Source of the DNA: Kribbella pratensis | Lineage (GTDB): Bacteria; Actinomycetota; Actinomycetes; Propionibacteriales; Kribbellaceae | Assembly: GCF_004366075.1 (NCBI RefSeq) | Contig: NZ_SODU01000003.1 | Span: forward strand, 1,550,001-1,614,000 | Direction of reading: 5' to 3' | Length of the DNA: 64,000 nt | In this document: positions 1 through 6,494 of the stretch, piece after piece | How positions within the stretch are numbered: the stretch's first letter is position 1 | Layout: the number at the start of each line of letters is the position of its first letter | The notes under the pieces: generated by a model | What the model was told of the DNA's origin: nothing | Seen by the model: the letters and a program-made list of their open reading frames with translations, nothing else | Database searches by the model: none | Made by a program: the position numbers and the translations under genes

Positions 1-351
1 GAGGCACAACGCCAACTGCAGCTGCGCTACCGGCTGGCCTGCAAGTCCGCCGACGAGTACGCGAACGCCGGCTTCACGGTGGTCCTGCAGGACGTGGTGA
101 TCGGCGAACTGCTACGCGAATTCCTGGACGGCATCCAGACCCGGCCGCGGTACCTCGTCGTACTGACGCCGCGACCGGAGATCATCTCGACCCGGCTCGG
201 CGGCGGCGCGCATCATCTGGTCGACGAGCTCGACTACGAACTGCACGCGTTCAGTCCGCGGCGCGGCCTGTGGCTGGACAACTCCGACCTGTCGGTCGGC
301 GAGACCGTCGACGCGATCCTCGGGCGTCTCGACGAGGCACGCTTCGACTGA
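1..351 (+). CDS. P-loop kinase-like protein, C-terminal part (5' truncated)
   Basis: The frame is open from the first base to a TGA at 349-351, giving about 116 residues with no start inside the window. The segment VVLTPRPEI followed by a tail with GLWLDNSDLS and ETVDAIL resembles the C-terminal half of small actinobacterial P-loop phosphotransferases of the chloramphenicol-phosphotransferase/zeta-like type. The Walker A motif would lie upstream and cannot be checked. The substrate is unknown. It is followed after 66 bases by the molybdopterin oxidoreductase on the same strand. Confidence 0.7.
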   Translation, partial: EAQRQLQLRYRLACKSADEYANAGFTVVLQDVVIGELLREFLDGIQTRPRYLVVLTPRPEIISTRLGGGAHHLVDELDYELHAFSPRRGLWLDNSDLSVGETVDAILGRLDEARFD

Positions 352-394
352 CGCCGTCACCAACTTGCCGCGCGGCGACAAGGTGACCCGTCTG

Positions 395-408
395 CTACCC
401 GGGGGTAG
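395..408. promoter_or_regulatory. CTACCC-GG-GGGTAG palindrome just upstream of the oxidoreductase start
   Basis: A perfect 6-bp inverted repeat with a 2-base centre ends 9 bases before the ATG at 418. Its position fits an operator or an overlapping core-promoter element. No regulator gene is adjacent, so the cognate factor is unknown. Confidence 0.4.
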
Positions 409-417
409 TTTGAGTGG

Positions 418-2520
418 ATGACCGTACGACGGACGTCCTGCAATCTCTGTGAAGCGATCTGCGGTGTCCTGGTGACCGTCGAGGACGGCAAGGTCACCGA
501 CATCCGCGGCGACGAGTCCGACCCGCTGTCGCGCGGTCACATCTGCCCGAAGGCGGTCGCACTGCGCGATCTCCAGGAGGACCCCGATCGACTGACCACG
601 CCGGTACGACGTACTCCCGACGGCTGGCAGGAAATCGGATGGGAGGCGGCGTACGAGCTCGTCGTCGACAAGCTCACCGGGATCCAGCGCGAGCACGGCC
701 GGAACGCGGTCGGGGTGTACCTGGGGAACCCGAACGTGCACAGTCTCGGCGCGCTCACGCACCTGCCGACGATGGTCCGGCAGTTGCGGACCCGGAACCG
801 GTTCAGCGCGACCTCGATCGACCAGTTGCCGCACATGCTGGCGTCGTACCTGCTGTACGGGCACCAGCTGATGGTCGCGGTGCCGGACATCGACCGGACG
901 TCGTACCTGCTGATGCTCGGGGCGAATCCGTTGGCGTCGAACGGCAGCATGATGACCGCGCCCGGGTTCGGAAAACGTTTGAAGGAGTTGCGGAATCGCG
1001 GCGGAAAGCTGGTGGTCATCGATCCCCGCCGGACCGAGACTGCAGCGGTTTCCGACGAGCACCATTTCGTCCGTCCGGGGACGGACGCGGCGTTTCTGCT
1101 CGCGCTGATCCACGAGGTGATCACGCAGGGCTCCGCGCGGCCGGCGGAGTACGTCGACGGATTCGAGGCCGTGGAGGCGGCGGTCGAGGCGTGGACCCCG
1201 GAGCGGGCAGCCGGGATCACCGGGATTCCGGCGGACGTGATCCGGCGGATCGCGCGGGAGTTCGCGGCGGCCGACCGGGCGGCCTGTTACGGGCGGGTCG
1301 GGGTGTCGACGCAGCAGTTCGGCGCGATCTGCCAGTGGGCGATCCAGGTGCTGAACATCATCACCGGAAACCTCGACCGGGCCGGCGGGACGATGTTCCC
1401 GCGGCCGGCGGTGAACACGTTGCTCGGGCTCGGGCGCGGGCATATCGGCGTCTGGAAGAGCCGGGTGCGCGGGTTGCCGGAGTTCGGTGGTGAGCTGCCG
1501 GTGTCGACGATGGCGGAGGAGATCCTCACGCCGGGCGAGGGCCAGATCCGCGCGATGGTGACCGTCGCCGGGAACCCGGTGCTGTCGACACCGGACGGGC
1601 GGCGGCTGGACGAGGCGCTCGGCTCGCTGGACTTCATGGTCGCGGTGGATCCGTACATCAACGAGACGACGCGGCACGCCGACGTGATCCTGCCACCGGC
1701 GCCGCCGCTGGAGCGGGACCACTACGACATCATTTTCCACCAACTCGCCGTACGGAACACCGCGCGGTGGAACGACGCCGTACTCCCGAAGCCCGCCGAG
1801 GCACGGCACGACTGGGAGATCTTCCGTGATCTCGGGCTCGCCTTGGTACGGCGTACTCCCTGGAACCGGCGCCGGGTCGAGACGACCGCACGACTGCGAC
1901 TGTCGCCGCGGTGGATCGTGGACGCGGGGTTGCGGATCGGGCCATATCGCTTGTCCGTCGGGAAGTTGCGGCGCTCGCCGGGCGGTGTCGACCTGGGACC
2001 GTTGCAGCCGGCGTTGCCCGAGGCTCTGCACAAGAAGTCGAAGCGGATCGACCTCGCGCAGCGGATGATCCTGGACGACCTGCCGCGGCTGGACGCGTTG
2101 ACCAGCGTGGCGGCCGACGAGCTGCTGCTGATCGGCCGCCGGCACCTGCGCAACAACAACTCCTGGATGCACAACTCCGCACGGCTGGTGAAGGGGAAGC
2201 CGCGCCACCAGCTCCTGATGCATCCGCACGACCTGGCCGACCGCGACCTCGCCGACGGCCAGGTGGTGACAGTGACCTCCGCGGCCGGGTCCATCTCGGT
2301 TGAGGTTGCCTCTAGCAACGACATCATGCCGGGCGTGGTCAGCCTGCCGCACGGGTTCGGCCACAACCGTCCCGGCACCCGTCTGACGGTCGCCAATCAG
2401 CTCGCGGGGCCGAGCGCCAACGACATCACCGATCGCAGCCGCATCGACCACACGTCAGGCACCGCGGCCGTCAACGGAGTCCCCGTGACCGTCACCGCGG
2501 GGCAGAACTCTCCCGAATGA
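418..2520 (+). CDS. Molybdopterin-dependent oxidoreductase (formate dehydrogenase/nitrate reductase superfamily)
   Basis: The 700-residue protein begins with a [4Fe-4S] motif: Cys8, Cys11, Cys15 and Cys43. It continues with the usual molybdopterin-binding domains and ends with a molydopterin dinucleotide-binding domain (about residues 580-690). It is a single-subunit cytoplasmic form without Tat signal, and no electron-transfer subunit or cofactor-insertion chaperone gene follows. The stretch after TSIDQLPH has no Cys where many relatives carry the metal ligand, so the substrate cannot be assigned. The ATG at 418 has a poor ribosome site. The 3' end overlaps the convergent LacI gene by 29 bases. 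Confidence 0.9.
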   Translation: MTVRRTSCNLCEAICGVLVTVEDGKVTDIRGDESDPLSRGHICPKAVALRDLQEDPDRLTTPVRRTPDGWQEIGWEAAYELVVDKLTGIQREHGRNAVGVYLGNPNVHSLGALTHLPTMVRQLRTRNRFSATSIDQLPHMLASYLLYGHQLMVAVPDIDRTSYLLMLGANPLASNGSMMTAPGFGKRLKELRNRGGKLVVIDPRRTETAAVSDEHHFVRPGTDAAFLLALIHEVITQGSARPAEYVDGFEAVEAAVEAWTPERAAGITGIPADVIRRIAREFAAADRAACYGRVGVSTQQFGAICQWAIQVLNIITGNLDRAGGTMFPRPAVNTLLGLGRGHIGVWKSRVRGLPEFGGELPVSTMAEEILTPGEGQIRAMVTVAGNPVLSTPDGRRLDEALGSLDFMVAVDPYINETTRHADVILPPAPPLERDHYDIIFHQLAVRNTARWNDAVLPKPAEARHDWEIFRDLGLALVRRTPWNRRRVETTARLRLSPRWIVDAGLRIGPYRLSVGKLRRSPGGVDLGPLQPALPEALHKKSKRIDLAQRMILDDLPRLDALTSVAADELLLIGRRHLRNNNSWMHNSARLVKGKPRHQLLMHPHDLADRDLADGQVVTVTSAAGSISVEVASSNDIMPGVVSLPHGFGHNRPGTRLTVANQLAGPSANDITDRSRIDHTSGTAAVNGVPVTVTAGQNSPE

Positions 2521-3499
2521 GCAGCAGCGGCGTCGAGTACAGGTGGGACTGGGGTTGCGCCCCCGCCAGGACATCCAGCAGGCGGTGCGTCACCTCGGCG
2601 CCGTAGCCGACCACGTTGTGACTCAGGGCCGTGAGGGTCGGATGCGTGATCCGGCACAGGGCCGAGTCGTCCCAGGCGACCAGCGTGATGTCGTCCGGGA
2701 TGCGGAGGCCGAGCGCCTGGATGACGGCCAGACCGGCCACCGCCATCAGGTCGTTGTCGTAGATGATCGCCGTGGGCCGTGGGGTGGCGGCCAGTACGTC
2801 GCGTGTCGCATCGGCGCCCTGCGCCGCCGAGTAGTCGGTGTGATGGACCGAGGTCGTCAAACCGAGCCGGCGGGCGGCCACGTCGTACGCCTGGTCACGG
2901 ATCCAGACGTCGCCGAACTCGGGCGGACCGGCGACCCGCGCGATCACCCGGTGCCCGAGCGACTCCACATGATCGAGCGCCGCGGTCATCGCCGCGGTGC
3001 CGTCGGTCCAGACGCACGGCATCCCGTCCGCGAGCGCGGGATCGCCGACCAGAACGGCCGGCAGACCGAGCTTGCGCAGTACCGGGATGCGGGGATCGGC
3101 GACCCGGAGGTCGACGACGATCACGCCGTCGACGCGGCGCTCGGCGGCCCACTTCCGGTACGTCGCGACCTCCTCGTCCAGGTCGGCTACGACCTGCAGG
3201 GCCAACGCGTACGACTTCTCCGACAGGACCGACTCGACGCCGCCGACGAAACCCATGAAGTACGGCTCCTCGATCAGCGTCTGCGCGGACCTGGCGAGCA
3301 CCAGCCCGAACGTCTCGCTGCGCGCGGCGGACAGTTGCCGCGCGGCCCGGTTCGGCACCCACTCCAGTTCGGCGGCGACCTTCAGCACGCGCGCCCGGGT
3401 CGCCTCCGACACCCCGGGCTGGTTGTTGAGCGCGTACGACACCGCTCCTTGGGAGACCCCACAACGCCGGGCGATCTCCTTGATGGTCACACGAGACAC
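2492..3499 (-). CDS. LacI-family transcriptional regulator
   Basis: About 335 residues. The N-terminal helix-turn-helix (VTIKEIARRCGVSQGAVSYA) is followed by a hinge helix and a periplasmic-binding-protein-like sugar sensor domain. I chose the GTG at 3499 because a GAGGAGGG ribosome site lies 7 bases upstream; the longer frame to 3550 would add 17 residues that do not belong to the family. It is divergent from the isomerase-oxidoreductase-esterase operon at 3882, which it probably represses, together with the mannosidase at 6495. A CGTTTCAA half-site lies upstream at 3566-3573 and may serve autoregulation. Confidence 0.92.
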   Translation of the reverse strand: MSRVTIKEIARRCGVSQGAVSYALNNQPGVSEATRARVLKVAAELEWVPNRAARQLSAARSETFGLVLARSAQTLIEEPYFMGFVGGVESVLSEKSYALALQVVADLDEEVATYRKWAAERRVDGVIVVDLRVADPRIPVLRKLGLPAVLVGDPALADGMPCVWTDGTAAMTAALDHVESLGHRVIARVAGPPEFGDVWIRDQAYDVAARRLGLTTSVHHTDYSAAQGADATRDVLAATPRPTAIIYDNDLMAVAGLAVIQALGLRIPDDITLVAWDDSALCRITHPTLTALSHNVVGYGAEVTHRLLDVLAGAQPQSHLYSTPLLLIRESSAPR

Positions 3500-3606
3500 G
3501 ACGACACCCTCCTCACCGGGCGGCCGGATCGCTGACGGTCGATCCAGCACCCTTCAGTGTGACGCCGTTTCAACCCTCTGTCATCACCTAGGCACACAAA
3601 GTGACC

Positions 3607-3618
3607 GTTTGATCAAAC
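3607..3618. promoter_or_regulatory. GTTTGATCAAAC perfect palindrome
   Basis: Perfect 12-bp palindrome 108 bases upstream of the LacI start, in its probable promoter region. It is an operator candidate for the LacI protein or another regulator. Confidence 0.4.
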
Positions 3619-3635
3619 CGCCCCGCTCCCCACCA

Positions 3636-3711
3636 GCGGGGATATCCCCGCCCGTTCTGGGTTCTCCCCTCGTACACCACCGGATAACCCACACCACGAG
3701 GGGATATCCCC
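3636..3711. repeat. Pair of GGGGATATCCCC palindromes
   Basis: The first copy extends to a 16-bp perfect palindrome, GCGGGGATATCCCCGC (3636-3651). The second is 12 bp (3700-3711). Centres are about 62 bases apart. The repeated perfect symmetry in a divergent promoter region suggests a dimeric regulator bound at two sites. Confidence 0.5.
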
Positions 3712-3810
3712 GGCTGTGTGGTCGGTGGGGGAGCATCAGGTGACCGCCCAGTCGTTGGGCGGAGGGTGGTGTGGACGGGTCGGGGTGGGATACGGTTTCC
3801 TTCGTTACTT

Positions 3811-3818
3811 AACCGGTT
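3811..3818. promoter_or_regulatory. AACCGGTT operator candidate before the isomerase operon
   Basis: The context TTAACCGGTTC resembles TAAACCGGTTC at 6467-6477 before the beta-mannosidase gene. AACCGGTT cores are typical of actinobacterial LacI-family operators. Sharing it suggests coordinate control by the LacI protein at 2492. Confidence 0.55.
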
Positions 3819-3881
3819 CGGCTTATCAATCGGCGTCGACCCCAGGGCAGCGGGTAGAGGCGCCGCCGACAAGGAGAAACC

Positions 3882-4631
3882 ATGGTCGCAAAGGACCACC
3901 TGTCCCTCCAGCTCTACACGATCCGGGGCAAGCTCGAAGAGGACTTCGACGGCACCCTGGCCCGGATCGCGGAGATCGGCTACACCAAGGTCGAGCCCTT
4001 CGGTGTGACCGCCTACGCGGATCGTCTGGCCGAGGCGCTGCCCAAGCACGGACTCTCGGCCCCGACAACGCACGCCGGCCTGCTCCGCGAGGACAGCGCC
4101 CCGATCTACGCGGCCGCGAAGCGGCTCGGCATCACCACGGTCATCGACCCGCACACCGACCCGGCGCGCTGGCAGTCGGCCGACGAGATCAAGGTCATCG
4201 CGGACGGGCTGAACAAGGCCGCCGTCGAGGCCGCCGACCACGGCATCACGGTCGGCTACCACAACCACCAGTTCGAGCTCGAGTCGAAGATCGGGGGCGC
4301 GCACGGGCTGGAGATCCTGGTGGACAACCTGTCCGACGACGTGATCCTCGAGGTGGACACGTACTGGGCCGCGGTCGGCGGCGCCGACGTACCGGCGCTG
4401 CTGAAGAAGTTCGGCGACCGGGTCACCGCGATCCACGTCAAGGACGGCGACGGCACCCTGGACAACAAGGCGCAGGTCGCGGTCGGCGACGGAGTCATCG
4501 CGGTCCGGGACATCCTGGCCGCCGCTCCGCAGGCGCTCCGCGTGGTCGAGCTGGACGACTTCTCCGGCGAGATCCTCGACGCGGTCGCGGGCAGCTACGC
4601 GTTCCTCACCGGAGAGGGTGCACCTGCATGA
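3882..4631 (+). CDS. Sugar phosphate isomerase/epimerase-like TIM-barrel protein
   Basis: 249 residues, a normal length for the xylose-isomerase-like AP endonuclease family 2 fold. It starts LSLQLYTIR and carries metal-site segments such as GYHNHQFELE, EVDTYW and AIHVKDGDG. Members isomerise or epimerise keto-sugars or inositol derivatives. The ATG has an AAGGAG ribosome site. It is the first gene of an operon with a Gfo/Idh oxidoreductase and an SGNH esterase, a common grouping for oxidative conversion of unusual sugars. The exact substrate cannot be read from sequence. Confidence 0.88.
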   Translation: MVAKDHLSLQLYTIRGKLEEDFDGTLARIAEIGYTKVEPFGVTAYADRLAEALPKHGLSAPTTHAGLLREDSAPIYAAAKRLGITTVIDPHTDPARWQSADEIKVIADGLNKAAVEAADHGITVGYHNHQFELESKIGGAHGLEILVDNLSDDVILEVDTYWAAVGGADVPALLKKFGDRVTAIHVKDGDGTLDNKAQVAVGDGVIAVRDILAAAPQALRVVELDDFSGEILDAVAGSYAFLTGEGAPA

Positions 4632-4633
4632 AC

Positions 4634-4700
4634 GAGCGAAGCGAGTTCATCATTCAACACAGCGGGCCTCGTGCCTCATCGGCGCCCGGAGCGAAGCGAG
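4634..4700. repeat. Two copies of GAGCGAAGCGAG in an intergenic spacer
   Basis: Copies lie at 4634-4645 and 4689-4700. The first is flanked by ATGAAC and GTTCAT, so it can fold as a small hairpin. Similar short GAGCGAAGCGAG elements recur between genes in several actinobacterial genomes, to my knowledge. The spacer separates genes 1 and 2 of the operon and could act on mRNA processing or simply be a dispersed repeat. Confidence 0.5.
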
Positions 4701-4707
4701 GACGTCG

Positions 4708-5805
4708 ATGAGTTCGGTCGGTGTTGGTGTTGTCGGCGCCGGGGTGATCTCGGACGCTTACATCAAGAGTATGCAGAGCTTTCCGGATCTGAAGGTCGTC
4801 GCGATCGGTGATCTGCGGCCGGAGGCTGCCAAGGAGAAGGCCGAGCAGTACGGTATCGAGACCCACGGGGGTCCCGAGGCGGTGCTGGGCAACCCGGACG
4901 TCGAGATCGTGGTCAACCTGACCATCCCGGTCGCGCACGTCGAGGTGGCGCTTGCTGCGGTGGCCGCCGGTAAGCACGTGTGGAGCGAGAAGCCGTTCTC
5001 GCTCGACCAGGACAGCGGCCTGAAACTGCTGGCGACGGCACAGGACGCGGGCGTGCGGCTGGGTTGTGCTCCGGACACGATCCTGGGTCCGGGTCTGCAG
5101 GAGTCGCGGCGGATCATCGAGCGCGGTGACATCGGTACGCCGTTGACCGCGCTCACCCTGATGCAGTCGCCCGGCCCGGAGTCGTGGCATCCGAACCCGG
5201 CGTTCCTGTTCCAGGAGGGCGCGGGTCCGTTGTGGGACATCGGCCCGTACTACCTGACCACGCTGGTCCAGCTGTTCGGTCCGGTGGCCGCGGTCGCGGG
5301 GCTGGGCTCGAAGTCGCGGGACAAGCGCACCATCGGTTCCGGTCCGCTGGCGGGGACCGACTTCGACGTGACCGTGCCGACGCATGTCAGCGCGATCGCG
5401 AGGTTCGAGTCGGGTCAGTCGTCGCAGAGCATCTTCAGCTTCGACTCGCCGCTGCCGCGGGCCGGGTTCGTCGAGATCACCGGGTCGGAGGCGACGCTGG
5501 CCGTGCCGGATCCGAACGGGTTCGACGGTGAGATCAAGATCCGTCGTCGCGGTGCCGACGACTGGGAGACCATCGCGGAGACCAAGGCGGTCGCGCAGCG
5601 CGGTACCGGCGTCCTCGAGATGGCGCGCGCCATCCGGGCCGACCGGCCGCACCGGGCGACCGGGGCGCTGGCGTTCCACATCGTCGACGTGATGGCCTCC
5701 ATCACCGACTCGATCGACACCGGCACGTTCGTGGACGTGAACAGCACCGTCGAGGTCGCGCCGATCCTGCCCGACGACTGGGACGTCACCGCAGCAACGC
5801 TATGA
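4708..5805 (+). CDS. Gfo/Idh/MocA-family oxidoreductase
   Basis: 365 residues. An N-terminal Rossmann nucleotide-binding motif (GVVGAGVIS) is followed by the family EKPF motif near residue 98 and a C-terminal substrate domain. Family members oxidise or reduce sugars or inositols with NAD(P). The ATG at 4708 follows GAGGA; the longer frame to 4618 would overlap the preceding gene and run through a repeat element, so it is rejected. The stop overlaps the esterase start (ATGA), indicating translational coupling. Confidence 0.92.
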   Translation: MSSVGVGVVGAGVISDAYIKSMQSFPDLKVVAIGDLRPEAAKEKAEQYGIETHGGPEAVLGNPDVEIVVNLTIPVAHVEVALAAVAAGKHVWSEKPFSLDQDSGLKLLATAQDAGVRLGCAPDTILGPGLQESRRIIERGDIGTPLTALTLMQSPGPESWHPNPAFLFQEGAGPLWDIGPYYLTTLVQLFGPVAAVAGLGSKSRDKRTIGSGPLAGTDFDVTVPTHVSAIARFESGQSSQSIFSFDSPLPRAGFVEITGSEATLAVPDPNGFDGEIKIRRRGADDWETIAETKAVAQRGTGVLEMARAIRADRPHRATGALAFHIVDVMASITDSIDTGTFVDVNSTVEVAPILPDDWDVTAATL

Positions 5806-6422
5806 CCAACATCCTCCTCGATCCCCGGCGGACCGTTGTGTTCGCCGGGGACTCGGTGACCGACTGCGGCCGCCGTACCGACCCCGACGGGCTCGGCGAC
5901 GGCTATGTCCGCAACCTGTACGACGACCTGTCCGGCGAACTCCGCGATCGCCGGCCCGCGATCGTCAACGCCGGCATCAGTGGCAACCGGGCGGTCGATC
6001 TGGCCGCCCGGTGGGCCGACGATGTACTGGCGCACAACCCGTCGCTGGTGTCGATCCTGATCGGGATCAACGACACCTGGCGGCGGTACGACGAGGACGA
6101 CCCGACGACACCTGAGGACTTCGAGGCGTCGTACCGGTCACTGCTCGACCCGCTGTCGTGTCCCGTGGTGCTGATGGAGCCGTTCCTGCTGCCGGTGAAG
6201 GACGGGCAGGAGGAGTGGCGCGAGGACCTGGACCCGAAGCTCGACGTGGTCCGGAAACTGGCCGTCGAGTACGGCGCGATCCTGGTGCCGACCGATGTCG
6301 AGCTGACCAAGCAAGCAGTATCCGTCGGGCCGGCGGCGCTGGCCGGCGACGGCGTACACCCGTCCGCCGCCGGACATCGTGCCCTCGCCGATCTGTGGCG
6401 ACGGTACGTCCTGGACGCCTGA
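5802..6422 (+). CDS. SGNH/GDSL-family esterase
   Basis: 206 residues with all SGNH blocks: FAGDSVTD with nucleophile Ser18, GISGNRAVDL, IGINDTW, and DGVHPSAAGH carrying the catalytic Asp and His. No signal peptide, so it should act in the cytoplasm, perhaps deacetylating imported oligosaccharides. It overlaps the oxidoreductase gene by 4 bases. A strong terminator follows at 6427. Carbohydrate esterase activity is inferred from family and context. Confidence 0.88.
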   Translation: MTNILLDPRRTVVFAGDSVTDCGRRTDPDGLGDGYVRNLYDDLSGELRDRRPAIVNAGISGNRAVDLAARWADDVLAHNPSLVSILIGINDTWRRYDEDDPTTPEDFEASYRSLLDPLSCPVVLMEPFLLPVKDGQEEWREDLDPKLDVVRKLAVEYGAILVPTDVELTKQAVSVGPAALAGDGVHPSAAGHRALADLWRRYVLDA

Positions 6423-6426
6423 CGTT

Positions 6427-6457
6427 CACCGCTCCCCGGATGTCGCGGGGAGCGGTG
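6427..6457 (+). terminator. Intrinsic terminator-like hairpin after the sugar operon
   Basis: A perfect 12-bp stem (CACCGCTCCCCG with its complement) and a 7-base loop begin 4 bases after the esterase stop. There is no long T tract, as is usual in high-GC actinomycetes. It separates the operon from the mannosidase gene, which has its own operator. Confidence 0.8.
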
Positions 6458-6468
6458 CTGTTCTACTA

Positions 6469-6476
6469 AACCGGTT
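6469..6476. promoter_or_regulatory. AACCGGTT operator candidate before beta-mannosidase
   Basis: The core lies 18 bases before the GTG start and shares the TWAACCGGTTC context of the site at 3811. Probably bound by the same LacI-type repressor. Confidence 0.55.
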
Positions 6477-6494
6477 CATCCCTGGAGTCCGACT

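Larger units (their letters stand above)
3500..3881. other. 382-bp divergent control region with several palindromes
   Basis: This gap between the LacI gene and the isomerase operon holds no credible gene. It contains GTTTGATCAAAC (3607-3618), two copies of GGGGATATCCCC (within 3636-3651 and at 3700-3711), and AACCGGTT (3811-3818) before the isomerase gene. Several regulators or a cooperative looped complex could bind here. Confidence 0.6.

Noticed and set aside
112..2451. 779-residue open frame antisense to the molybdopterin oxidoreductase
   Set aside because: Arg/Pro/His-rich shadow frame of a high-GC gene; no domain, no ribosome site, and the + strand protein is a clear family member.
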